Of a stretch of DNA of 64,000 nt, positions 9,567 to 18,493 are shown piece after piece. This DNA is from Cellulomonas humilata (GTDB lineage Bacteria > Actinomycetota > Actinomycetes > Actinomycetales > Cellulomonadaceae), in the NCBI RefSeq assembly GCF_013359775.1, contig NZ_JABMCI010000070.1:62001-126000 (forward strand), given 5' to 3'. The translations under genes were made by a program, and so were the position numbers. The first letter of the stretch is position 1. The number at the start of each line of letters is the position of its first letter. The notes beneath the pieces were generated by a model that did no database searches, was not told the DNA's origin, and worked only from the letters and a program-made list of their open reading frames with translations.

Positions 9567-10558
9567 CGGATCTCCTGCGCGTAGGTCTCGATCGGGGGGA
9601 CCGGCGCGACCAGGTCTCCTAAGGACGCGAGGAAGTGCTGGGCGTCCAGGGCTGCCGCGCAGCCGGAGCCGGCGGCCGTGATGGCCTGGCGGTAGGTGTG
9701 GTCGACCAGGTCCCCGCAGGCGAACACCCCGGTGACGTTGGTCGCGGTGGACCGGCCGATCACCTGCACGTAGCCCTCGTCGTCCAGGTCGACCTGGCCC
9801 TTGAGCAGCTCGGAGCGCGGCACGTGCCCGATCGCGACGAACACGCCCGTCGCCGGGTGCTCGCGGGTCTCGCCGGTGACGGTGTCGCGCAGGGTCACGC
9901 CGGTGACCTTGGCGTCGCCGTGGATGGCCACGACCTCGCTGTTCCACGCAAACTCGATCTTCGGGTCGTTCGCGGCGCGGTCGGCCATGATCTTGGACGC
10001 GCGCAGGTGGTCGCGGCGGTGCACGAGCGTGACGCGCTTGCCGAAGCGGGTGAGGAACGTGGCCTCCTCGACGGCCGAGTCGCCGCCGCCGACCACGATG
10101 ATCTCCTGGTCACGGAAGAAGAACCCGTCGCAGGTGGCGCACCAGGACACCCCGCGGCCGGACATGCGCTTCTCGTCGTCCAGGCCCAGCTCGCGGTACG
10201 CGGAGCCGGTGGCCAGGATGACGGCGCGCGCCTGGAACGTCTCGCCACCGAGGGTCTCGATGGTCTTGATCTCGCCGGTCAGGTCGAGGGAGGACGCGTC
10301 GTCCCACAGCACCTCGGCGCCGAACTTCTCGGCCTGCTTCTGGAGGCCTTCCATGAGCTCGGGGCCCTGGACGCCGTCGGGGAAGCCGGGGAAGTTCTCG
10401 ACCTCGGTGGTGTTCATGAGCGCGCCGCCGGCGGTGACCGACCCGGCGATCACCAGGGGGGCCAGGCCCGCGCGGGCCGCGTAGATCGCGGCGGTGTAGC
10501 CGGCCGGACCCGAGCCGACGATGACGAGATCGCGGACGGTGGTGGACTGCTCGGTCAC
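9563..10558 (-). CDS. trxB: Thioredoxin reductase
   Basis: A 331-aa flavoprotein. FAD-binding [19 protein letters not shown] is at the N-terminus, the redox centre CATC sits in [12 protein letters not shown], the NADPH site is [15 protein letters not shown], and the C-terminal FAD contact is [16 protein letters not shown]. It uses NADPH to reduce thioredoxin, encoded next in the operon with a 4-bp overlap. I chose GTG 10558 because AAGGAAG precedes it and it leaves the usual N-terminus; an alternative start at 10615 adds 19 residues with no visible role. Confidence 0.97.
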   Translation of the reverse strand: MTEQSTTVRDLVIVGSGPAGYTAAIYAARAGLAPLVIAGSVTAGGALMNTTEVENFPGFPDGVQGPELMEGLQKQAEKFGAEVLWDDASSLDLTGEIKTIETLGGETFQARAVILATGSAYRELGLDDEKRMSGRGVSWCATCDGFFFRDQEIIVVGGGDSAVEEATFLTRFGKRVTLVHRRDHLRASKIMADRAANDPKIEFAWNSEVVAIHGDAKVTGVTLRDTVTGETREHPATGVFVAIGHVPRSELLKGQVDLDDEGYVQVIGRSTATNVTGVFACGDLVDHTYRQAITAAGSGCAAALDAQHFLASLGDLVAPVPPIETYAQEIR

Positions 10559-10648
10559 GAGACTTCCTTGCGGTTCGGCGTGCCGGAGACGATCCGGCGG
10601 GGGTGTCGGGATCAACCGATCCTAGGCGGGATCTGTTCCGGACCCCGC

Positions 10649-12598
10649 CTACGACAGGGCGATCTCCGTGAGCTCGAGCCGGAAGCCGCCGTCGGGGGCC
10701 GTCGGGAGCTGCGTGATCCACAGGACGATCGACTGCGTCTCGGTGGCGGGGTTCAGGGTGAACACCGCGTCGGGCCCGAACGGACCGGACGCGAGCACCG
10801 CGCCGGCGGTCGGGTTGGCCGCGTCGGTCGCCCGGATCTCCACGTTCCCGCCGGTGCTGTTCGAGTGCAGCGTGACGGTGCTGACCGTGGTCTTCGTGGT
10901 CAGGGTGATCGCGTAGCCGACGGCGTCCTTGAACCCCGCGAAGTCGTCCCGCTTGTAGGTCTGGGTGTACCAGAACGTCGCCGGGTCGCTGTCGTACGCC
11001 TTGGCGACGTCCTCCTGGTGCTCGCCGTCCGCGTCGGACGGGTCGATCGTCGTCGCGGACGCGATCACCGGTGCGCCGCCGACCGGGGCGACGGGTGCCT
11101 CAGGCTCTGCCGCCGGAGGCGCGGCCGGTTCCGACGGCGCCGCGGAGGTCTGCGCCGTGTCGGTGTCCGGAGAGGAGCCGGTGGGGTCGATCGACGAGAA
11201 CAGGGCCCTGAACGCCAGGATCACGCCGATGATGACGACGACGACGACCACGATGAGGACCAGCGCGGTCGGGTCGAACCGGAGCTTGCTGGGCGGGGTG
11301 GTCTCCGCACCGATGACGTCGCCGAAGTCGAACGCGTCGGGCCGGGGCCCGGGGGGCGCGACCGGCGGAGGTGCCACCGCCGCAGCGTGGACAGCCGGCG
11401 GGAGCGGGGGGATCGGGGGGACCGACGACGATGCGCTCGGCACGGTGGACCGGACGACGGGTCGGCGTACGACGGTCGGCAGGACGGGAGGCAGGGGCGC
11501 GGGCTCGGGGGGAGCCGCGGGCGTCGGGGGCAGCTGCGTGGTCGCGGCCGCGGCGCCGAGCGAGCTGGTGCGCGAGGGTGTCGCGGGCGGCGGGGTGCCC
11601 GGGCGGTTGGCGCCGGGTGGGTCCTGCTGCTCGAACGCGGACCGCACGGAGTGCCTCTGCACCGTCACGGGCGCGGTGTCCTGCTCGTCGTTCTCGTCGG
11701 GCACGGGAATGCCTCCTCCGGGTGCCGCAGCACCGGTGGGCGGGAACTGCGCGGTGACGGGGCCACCGAGCGCGGACGGGTCGGGCACGGACGCGCGGAT
11801 CTCGCCCCACGGCTCGAGCTCGCGCACCAGCTCACCAGGGCTGTGCGGGCCGTCGTCGTTGGGGCCGAGCGTGACCACGCAGAGCGTGTCGAGGTCGTTG
11901 GGCACACCGGGGACCAGGTCGGCGGGTGCGACGGGGGCGCCGTTCACGATCGGCGCCGGCGGGAGGGTCTCTCCGCCGGGGGTCTGCGGGGCGCGCGGGT
12001 CGGCTGGCCACAGACCGGTGAGGGCGGCGTAGAGCAGCCGGACCAGGCCGACGGCGTCGGCCCGCGTGGTGGACCGGGCGTCGCCGCCGGAGTCGCCGAG
12101 CAGGGCTGCGTCGAGCGCCAGACCGCCCAGCAGCACCCGGCCGTCGGGGCTCACGTGCAGCACCGACGGGCGCAGGGCGAGGTGGTGCACGCCGCGCCGC
12201 CGGGCGACCTCGAGCGCGGACGCGGCCTCGCCGACCACCGCGCGCGCCTGCTCGGCGGTCAGGGGAGTCTGCGCCACGAGCCGCGCGAGCGACGGACCGA
12301 CCAGCTGTTCGGAGACGACGTAGCCGTAGCCCTCGTGCGTGCCGACGTCGAGCACGCGCACGAGGCGGGAGTCCGTGACGAGCGCCGCACGGCGGGCGGC
12401 GTCCAGCGCGGGCGCCACGGCGCCGTGCTCGAGGATGCGCACGCGGACGGGTCGGTCGAGGATCTGGTCAGTGGCCTGCCAGGCGCTGGCGCCCTCGAGG
12501 TCGGACACCACCGGGGACAGCACGCGGTAGCGGCCCGCGAGCACCGTGCCCCGTCCGACGACCTCGCTCACCAGCACCTCCGTGTCGATCACCTGCAC
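10649..12598 (-). CDS. Membrane pseudokinase with extracellular C-terminal domain, upstream partner of MurJ
   Basis: A 649-aa single-pass protein. Residues 1-220 have the outline of a Hanks-type kinase (GRGTVLAGRYRVLSPV), but the catalytic loop reads HLALRPSVLH where HRDLKPxN is expected and the DFG position reads LGGL, so it cannot be an ordinary kinase. A proline/alanine/threonine-rich linker follows, then a membrane span (LVLIVVVVVVIIGVILAF) and an outside domain resembling a discoidin/carbohydrate-binding fold. In mycobacteria a pseudokinase is fused to MviN/MurJ and recruits an FHA protein to control peptidoglycan synthesis; here it is a separate gene 29 bp downstream of murJ. Confidence 0.85.
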   Translation of the reverse strand: MQVIDTEVLVSEVVGRGTVLAGRYRVLSPVVSDLEGASAWQATDQILDRPVRVRILEHGAVAPALDAARRAALVTDSRLVRVLDVGTHEGYGYVVSEQLVGPSLARLVAQTPLTAEQARAVVGEAASALEVARRRGVHHLALRPSVLHVSPDGRVLLGGLALDAALLGDSGGDARSTTRADAVGLVRLLYAALTGLWPADPRAPQTPGGETLPPAPIVNGAPVAPADLVPGVPNDLDTLCVVTLGPNDDGPHSPGELVRELEPWGEIRASVPDPSALGGPVTAQFPPTGAAAPGGGIPVPDENDEQDTAPVTVQRHSVRSAFEQQDPPGANRPGTPPPATPSRTSSLGAAAATTQLPPTPAAPPEPAPLPPVLPTVVRRPVVRSTVPSASSSVPPIPPLPPAVHAAAVAPPPVAPPGPRPDAFDFGDVIGAETTPPSKLRFDPTALVLIVVVVVVIIGVILAFRALFSSIDPTGSSPDTDTAQTSAAPSEPAAPPAAEPEAPVAPVGGAPVIASATTIDPSDADGEHQEDVAKAYDSDPATFWYTQTYKRDDFAGFKDAVGYAITLTTKTTVSTVTLHSNSTGGNVEIRATDAANPTAGAVLASGPFGPDAVFTLNPATETQSIVLWITQLPTAPDGGFRLELTEIALS

Positions 12599-12627
12599 AG
12601 GACACCCTGCATGCTAGACGTGCCGGA

Positions 12628-14277
12628 TCAGCGGCGTCGCCCGGGCAGCCGACGGAGCACCGGCAGGAGCAGGCTGTCCAGCTCCCGCACGCGCAGCAGG
12701 CGCAGGGCGCCCACGTACACCAGGCCCATGACGGTGCCGACGACGGCGCACTCGATGATCGACGCCATCAACCCGGTCGACAGGCCACGACCGAGCAGCA
12801 GCAGGACCAGCCCGCCGATCCCCGCGGACACGAGCGCGGCCAGGGTGGACCGCGCCAGGACCTGCAGCACGCGCGGCCCGTCGATGCCCCCCAGGCGCCG
12901 ACGCAGCCGCCACGCGGCGACGACGGCGCCCACCAGGTACGACACAGACATCGCCGCGCCTGCGCCCGCTACCCACGACGACGGGTGCAGCAGCGCCCGG
13001 GAGAGCAGGGCGCCGGCGACGACGACCGCCGCCATCGCCACCTGGATGGGCACCATCGACCGCGCGTCCTCGTAGGCGTAGTACGCGCGCTGGAACATCG
13101 ACCAGGCTCCGAACGCCGGCAACCCGACGATCATCGTCAGCACCACCGCGGAGACGGCATCGGCTGACTCCACGGTCGCCCTGGCCAGCACGACGCGGGT
13201 CAGTGGCAGGTCCAGGACGACGATGGCCGCGGTCGCGAAGATGGTGAACACCCCGACCACCCGCAGGCCCGAGGAGAGCGTGGCGCGGACCCCGTCGACG
13301 TCGGCGTCGTGGGCCTGCCCGGACAGGCGCGTGAACAGTGCGGTGGCCAGCGAGACGGTCACCAGCGAGTGCGGGAGCATGAAGATGAGGAAGGCGACGT
13401 CGTAGGCGGCGATGCCGGCGACGGCGGTGGCGCTCACCCCGTCGTCGATCGCGGCGGCCGGTGCGGTCGACGCGACCCGGGACACCACCAGGTACCCGAG
13501 CTGCCCCACGGCCAGCCCTGCGAGCGTCCAGGTGGCGATCCCGCCGGCCGCGCCCAACCCCGACCCGCGCAGCCCCCAGCGCGGCCGGTAGTGCACCCCG
13601 GCGCGGCGCAGGGCGGGGATGAGCACGACGGCCTGCGCGATCACGCCGAGCGTCGCGGCGGCCGCGAGCAGGGCCGTCTGCCCGGGCGTCCAGGAGGCGG
13701 CCTCGACGACGCCCGACTCCTCCCACCCGCCGAAGACCGCGATGAACACGCCGAAGCCGACGATGGCCACGATGTTGTTGACCGCAGGCGCCCACATGTA
13801 CGGACCGAACGACCCGCGGGCGTTGAGCACCTGACCCAGCAGCGCGTAGACGCCGTAGAAGAACAGCTGCGGGATGCACCAGTAGGCGAACGTCGTCGCG
13901 AGGGCGTCCTGCGCCGGGTTGCCGAAGTTGGAGTAGAGGTTGATGAGCACCGGTGCCAGCAGCGTGAGCACCACGGTCGTGGCGGCCAGCGCCACGAACC
14001 CCAGGGTGAGCAGCCGGTCGACGTACTCCTGGCCCGCCTTGCGCTTGTACGCGCGGACCACCTGCGGCACGAGGATCGCGTTGAGCACGCCCCCGGCCAG
14101 CAGCATGTAGAGGACGTTCGGCAGCTTGTTGGCCACGGCGAACGCGTCGGCGGCCTGGCCGGTGGCGCCGATCGCGCTGACCATGACCATGCCGCGCAGC
14201 AGCCCGAGGACCCGGGAGACGGCGGTGCCGGAGGCCATGAGGGCGGCGCCGCGACGCATCCCGTCGTCGTCGGTCAC
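12628..14277 (-). CDS. murJ: Lipid II flippase MurJ (MviN)
   Basis: A 549-aa polytopic membrane protein with about 14 hydrophobic segments. The N-terminus GTAVSRVLGLLRGMV and the conserved ADAFAVANKLPNVLYMLLAGG are diagnostic for MurJ/MviN. It moves the peptidoglycan precursor lipid II across the membrane. I chose GTG 14277 because it overlaps the stop of the DUF6049 gene (GTGA) and precedes the MRRGAALMASG start of the conserved region. It lies between the secreted DUF6049 protein and the pseudokinase in one operon. Confidence 0.94.
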   Translation of the reverse strand: MTDDDGMRRGAALMASGTAVSRVLGLLRGMVMVSAIGATGQAADAFAVANKLPNVLYMLLAGGVLNAILVPQVVRAYKRKAGQEYVDRLLTLGFVALAATTVVLTLLAPVLINLYSNFGNPAQDALATTFAYWCIPQLFFYGVYALLGQVLNARGSFGPYMWAPAVNNIVAIVGFGVFIAVFGGWEESGVVEAASWTPGQTALLAAAATLGVIAQAVVLIPALRRAGVHYRPRWGLRGSGLGAAGGIATWTLAGLAVGQLGYLVVSRVASTAPAAAIDDGVSATAVAGIAAYDVAFLIFMLPHSLVTVSLATALFTRLSGQAHDADVDGVRATLSSGLRVVGVFTIFATAAIVVLDLPLTRVVLARATVESADAVSAVVLTMIVGLPAFGAWSMFQRAYYAYEDARSMVPIQVAMAAVVVAGALLSRALLHPSSWVAGAGAAMSVSYLVGAVVAAWRLRRRLGGIDGPRVLQVLARSTLAALVSAGIGGLVLLLLGRGLSTGLMASIIECAVVGTVMGLVYVGALRLLRVRELDSLLLPVLRRLPGRRR

Positions 14278-16361
14278 CGAGGATCCTCCGCGGGGGCTGG
14301 CTCGTCGGCGGCGCTGCCACCGAGCACGGGCAGGGACGTGGGCGCGTCGGCCTCGGCCTCGGTGCGCGCTCCACGGCGGGCGCTCTGGCCGCGGCGCACG
14401 GTCCGGATGATGCCCAGGACCAGACCCAGGGCGAGCAGGACGCCGACGACGATCGTGCCGATGCTCTCGATCGTGGGCGCGACCAGCGCCGTGAAGCGGA
14501 CGGTCGGCGAGACGGCGAGACCGTCCGCGGCCGTGAGCCGGGCGGTGACCTCCACCGAGCAGTTGGCACGGGCGCGCAGGGGGATCCGCACGCTCGCCTC
14601 GCTCTCCGCGTCGATCCGCACCTCGGGGATCTCGCCGACCTCCAGGCACGCCGTGCGGGGGTCCACGTCGACCCGGACCGTGGCGGGGACCGCGAGGGCG
14701 TTCTGCACGACGATGGACACGGCACTGCTCGCCGCGATCACCCGGAAGTCGCTGACGGGGGCGATGCTCAGGCCGGACGTCCGCGCGTCGACGTCGGCGA
14801 CGACGGACGTCACGAGCTCGTCCCGGCCGGCCGGGTCGGTACGCCAGGCGACCGACAGCGGCGCCAGGACCTCGGTGTCGACGCCCTCGAGCAGGGTCGC
14901 GGGCTCGCTGGTGACCTGGGCGAACGCGACCGCGTCCGTGCGGGCGTCCGCGAGAGCCCGTACACCGGCCGCGGTGAGCTCGTCCGGGTCGGTGGCGCGG
15001 GAGGGGAGCGTGGTGCGCGCCTCGGGCTCGGCGGTGTCGAGCAGGCCGGACACCGGGGCGAGCCGCACCCACGGCGTGCTGGTGAACGCGGCCAGCAGTG
15101 CCGAGACGTTCGGGAGGTCGGGCTCCCATGCCCGTCCGGGCGCGAGCAGGAGGTGCGGCTGCTCGTCCGACTCGCGGGTGATGACGGCCAGCTCGGCGAG
15201 GGCACGCTGGACGGTGGTCGTCGTCGTGGCGCCGGGCTCGACGTCGTCCGGAGCGGTGAGCAGCGACGTGAGGGTGGCGTCGGGCTGGACGGCGGTGATC
15301 GCGCCCGCATCCGTCTGCGCCCGCACGGCCGCTCCCGCGGTCGTCTTGGCGTCCTTGTCGGTGAACGGGGGCAGGACGATCGCGTCGGCACCGACCTGGG
15401 CGGTGACGCCGGCCGTCGCCTGGTCCGGCATGTCAGTGCCGGGCGCCCACAGCACACCGGAGGTCGTGGTGAGCCCAGGGATCCCGGTCTGCGCCGTGCG
15501 GTCCACCGCCAGCTGGACCAGGTCCGGGTGCTGGGCGTGCGCGGCGGCGGCGATGTCCGGGTCGGACCAGGGCAGCGCGACGACGTCGTGCGCCCGGAGC
15601 CGGCTGGTGAGGTCGGTGGCCCACGCCTGGGTGCTCGGCGAGCCCGCGGTGGCGGCATCGATCAGCGCCGGGTCGATCGCGGCGCCGACGTCCCCGTCGG
15701 CCGTGACGACGGCCGCGAGGTCGTGGAGGCGTCCGCCGGTCCTGGTCAGGGCCTCGAGCTCGGCCACGCTCTCGTCCGTGCCGACCGGCCCCGCCGGCGG
15801 ACCGACCATCGGGACGAGGACCGAGACGTCGGTCTGCGGCACGTCCTCGGTGGTGAGCCACAGCAGGAAGGTGCGCTGGATCCCGACGCGGGTCGACCCG
15901 TCGAGCGCCTCGACCACGAGCCCGCGCGGGCCCCAGGTGTCGGCGCCCTTGAGCAGGCCGACGCGCTCTGCAGGCAGGTCGAGCTGCACCGTGACGCTGG
16001 CGCCCGGGAGCAGCGGCTCGGCGACCGCCGTCGTGACGTCGCGACGGGTCTTGGACAAGCCGTCGGTCCCGGCGGAGGCCCACGCGTCCACGTCCGCGCG
16101 CGAGAAGACCCGGAACCGGCTCAGCCGCAGGGCTGCGGCCGGCGCCTCGATCACCTCGTCACCGTCGTTGCGCAGGGTCGCCACCACGCGCAGGGGCTCG
16201 CCGGGCCGCAGGATGCTCGGCGACACCTCGGAGATCTGCACGGTGACCGGGAGGTCGGGGTCGGCCGCGGTGGCGGCCGTCGCAGGGGGTGCGACCGCGA
16301 GCGCGCCGACGAGAGCCAGGGCCGCGCAGAGCACCCGGCGTCGCAGCGAGCGCCCGCTCAT
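14274..16361 (-). CDS. Secreted/membrane-anchored DUF6049 family protein
   Basis: A 695-aa protein with an N-terminal signal peptide (RRRVLCAALALVGALAVAPPATAA), a long outside region with immunoglobulin-like segments near each end, and one C-terminal membrane span (IGTIVVGVLLALGLVLGII) with a short basic/acidic tail inside. It matches the DUF6049 proteins regularly found next to murJ in actinobacteria; their biochemical role is not known to me. It overlaps its upstream NUDIX neighbour (ATGA) and downstream murJ (GTGA), so the three are coupled. A role around the cell-wall flippase is an inference from position. Confidence 0.85.
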   Translation of the reverse strand: MSGRSLRRRVLCAALALVGALAVAPPATAATAADPDLPVTVQISEVSPSILRPGEPLRVVATLRNDGDEVIEAPAAALRLSRFRVFSRADVDAWASAGTDGLSKTRRDVTTAVAEPLLPGASVTVQLDLPAERVGLLKGADTWGPRGLVVEALDGSTRVGIQRTFLLWLTTEDVPQTDVSVLVPMVGPPAGPVGTDESVAELEALTRTGGRLHDLAAVVTADGDVGAAIDPALIDAATAGSPSTQAWATDLTSRLRAHDVVALPWSDPDIAAAAHAQHPDLVQLAVDRTAQTGIPGLTTTSGVLWAPGTDMPDQATAGVTAQVGADAIVLPPFTDKDAKTTAGAAVRAQTDAGAITAVQPDATLTSLLTAPDDVEPGATTTTTVQRALAELAVITRESDEQPHLLLAPGRAWEPDLPNVSALLAAFTSTPWVRLAPVSGLLDTAEPEARTTLPSRATDPDELTAAGVRALADARTDAVAFAQVTSEPATLLEGVDTEVLAPLSVAWRTDPAGRDELVTSVVADVDARTSGLSIAPVSDFRVIAASSAVSIVVQNALAVPATVRVDVDPRTACLEVGEIPEVRIDAESEASVRIPLRARANCSVEVTARLTAADGLAVSPTVRFTALVAPTIESIGTIVVGVLLALGLVLGIIRTVRRGQSARRGARTEAEADAPTSLPVLGGSAADEPAPAEDPR

Positions 16362-16912
16362 GCCTCGCCGACGAGGACCACGAGAGCCGCCTCGGCCAGC
16401 CGCCGTTCGTTCGGGTAGGCGAGCACGCCGTGCAGCTCGGCCACCGGGATCCAGGCCGCTTCCTCCGCCTCGCCGTCGGGGTCACCCTCGACCGACAGGG
16501 ACCCGCCGGTGGCGCCGAGGAGGAAGTGGTGCACGACCTTGTGCACGCGGCGGTCGTCGCCGCTGAACCAGTAGTCGATGACCCCGAGGCGGCGCAGCAC
16601 CTGCCCGGTGATGCCGGTCTCCTCCGCGATCTCGCGGACCGCGGCCTCCTCCGGTGTCTCGTCGCCCTCGAGGTGCCCCTTCGGCAGGCACCACTCGAGC
16701 CGGCCCGCGCGGTTGCGGCGCGCGATGACGGCGGCGTGGTGCACGCCCTCGCGGCGGCTGACGACGATGCCGCCCGCGGAGGTCTCGTCGACCACCGGCA
16801 GCGGTGCCGAGGGGACGCGGGTGAGGGAGTGCCGGGGGTCGATGCGCAGCGCATGGCCACCAGGGGGCGCGGGAACGCCCCCGGGGACGGGTGGGCGCGC
16901 CGGGCTCGACAT
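16358..16912 (-). CDS. NUDIX hydrolase
   Basis: A 184-aa protein with a full Nudix box (GHLEGDETPEEAAVREIAEE, then TGI) preceded by SAGGIVVSRR. These enzymes cut nucleoside diphosphates linked to another group; the substrate cannot be told here. I chose ATG 16912; in-frame sequence further upstream runs antisense through the CCA gene and is spurious. It is the first gene of NUDIX-DUF6049-murJ-pseudokinase and is divergent from the CCA-adding enzyme across 72 bp, the arrangement common in actinobacteria. Confidence 0.92.
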   Translation of the reverse strand: MSSPARPPVPGGVPAPPGGHALRIDPRHSLTRVPSAPLPVVDETSAGGIVVSRREGVHHAAVIARRNRAGRLEWCLPKGHLEGDETPEEAAVREIAEETGITGQVLRRLGVIDYWFSGDDRRVHKVVHHFLLGATGGSLSVEGDPDGEAEEAAWIPVAELHGVLAYPNERRLAEAALVVLVGEA

Positions 16913-16984
16913 ATCGACACTGTAACGACTGGGGCGGTGCACTCCTGCCCCGACGGGCTTCGCGCATCTGGCAGGCTTGGACGA

Positions 16985-18493
16985 GTGCCGTCCCTCGATC
17001 AGCCCCTCGATCCCGAGTCCCCCGACCTGAGTGCCGCCCTCGTGGCGCTGCAGAAGCGTGCGCTGGGCGTGCTCGCGGGCCTGCCCGCCGACGCGCTCGA
17101 GCTGGGCGAGCTGTTCCGCGCGGCCGGCCACGAGCTTGCGCTGGTCGGCGGACCCGTGCGGGACGCGTTCCTCGGCCGGGTGTCGGCGGACCTCGACTTC
17201 GCGACGTCCGCGACGCCGGACCAGACCGAGTCGATCCTCGCGCGCTGGGGCGACGCCCACTGGGACATCGGCAAGGAGTTCGGCACCATCGGGGCCCGCC
17301 GGTTCTCCGGGCGGCGCTCGTCGCTGGCGCAGGACGTCGTCGTCGAGGTCACCACGTACCGCACGGACGAGTACGACCCGGCGTCGCGCAAGCCGCAGGT
17401 GGCGTTCGGGGACTCGCTCGAGGGCGACCTGTCCCGCCGCGACTTCACGGTCAACTCGATGGCGGTCCGCGTGCCGGAGCTGACGTTCGTCGACCCGTTC
17501 GCCGGCCTCACCGACCTCGCCGCGGGCGTGCTGCGCACCCCGGTGGACCCGCGGCAGTCGTTCGACGACGACCCGCTGCGGATGATGCGGGCCGCCCGGT
17601 TCGCCGCCCAGCTCGGGTTCGCCGTCGCCCCCGCGGCCCGCGAGGCGATCGTCGACATGGCCGACCGGATCGCGATCGTCTCCGCCGAGCGGGTGCGTGA
17701 CGAGCTGAGCAAGCTGCTGGTCGCGGCGCAGCCCCGGGCGGGCCTCGAGGTGCTGGTCGACACCGGCCTGGCGGACCACGTCCTGCCCGAGCTGCCCGCG
17801 CTGCGCCTGGAGATCGACGAGCACCACCGGCACAAGGACGTCTACGAGCACTCGCTGATGGTGCTCGACAAGGCGATCGCCCTGGAGACCGGCCCGGACG
17901 GTGCGGTGCCCGGACCCGACCTGGTGCTCCGGCTGGCGGCGCTGCTGCACGACATCGGCAAGCCGAAGACCAAGCGGCTCGAGGACGGCGGCGGCGTCAG
18001 CTTCCACCACCACGAGATGGTCGGCGCCAAGCTCGTCGCCAGGCGGCTCAAGGAGCTGCGGTTCGACAAGGCCACCGTCCAGGCGGTCGCGCGGCTGACC
18101 GAGCTGCACCTGCGCTTCCACGGGTACGGCGAGGGCAGCTGGACCGACTCGGCGGTGCGCCGCTACGTGACGGACGCCGGCCCGCTGCTGGAGCGGCTGC
18201 ACCGCCTGACCCGCTCCGACTGCACCACGCGGAACCTGCGCAAGGCGGCCCGGCTGTCCGCGGCGTACGACGACCTCGAGGCCCGGATCGCGCAGCTGCG
18301 CGAGCAGGAGGAGCTGGGCGCCATCCGCCCCGACCTCGACGGCACGCAGATCATGGAGATCCTCGGGCTGACGCCGGGTCGCGAGGTGGGCGAGGCCTAC
18401 AAGTACCTGCTCGAGCTGCGGATGGAGCGCGGGCCGCTCGGTGCGGACGCTGCGCGGGACGAGCTGCTCAGCTGGTGGGCGGCACGCGCCTGA
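16985..18493 (+). CDS. pcnA: CCA tRNA nucleotidyltransferase
   Basis: A 502-aa class II nucleotidyltransferase. The catalytic GGPVRDAFLGR and DLDFAT motifs are at the N-terminus, followed by RRDFTVNSMAV, the nucleotide-selecting DDPLRMMRAARFAAQLGF, and an HD domain with HDIGKPKTK. It adds or repairs the 3'-CCA of tRNAs. The GTG start at 16985 was chosen because upstream in-frame codons are antisense to the NUDIX gene. The gene converges with the phosphatase gene, and their ends overlap by 26 bp. Confidence 0.95.
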   Translation: MPSLDQPLDPESPDLSAALVALQKRALGVLAGLPADALELGELFRAAGHELALVGGPVRDAFLGRVSADLDFATSATPDQTESILARWGDAHWDIGKEFGTIGARRFSGRRSSLAQDVVVEVTTYRTDEYDPASRKPQVAFGDSLEGDLSRRDFTVNSMAVRVPELTFVDPFAGLTDLAAGVLRTPVDPRQSFDDDPLRMMRAARFAAQLGFAVAPAAREAIVDMADRIAIVSAERVRDELSKLLVAAQPRAGLEVLVDTGLADHVLPELPALRLEIDEHHRHKDVYEHSLMVLDKAIALETGPDGAVPGPDLVLRLAALLHDIGKPKTKRLEDGGGVSFHHHEMVGAKLVARRLKELRFDKATVQAVARLTELHLRFHGYGEGSWTDSAVRRYVTDAGPLLERLHRLTRSDCTTRNLRKAARLSAAYDDLEARIAQLREQEELGAIRPDLDGTQIMEILGLTPGREVGEAYKYLLELRMERGPLGADAARDELLSWWAARA

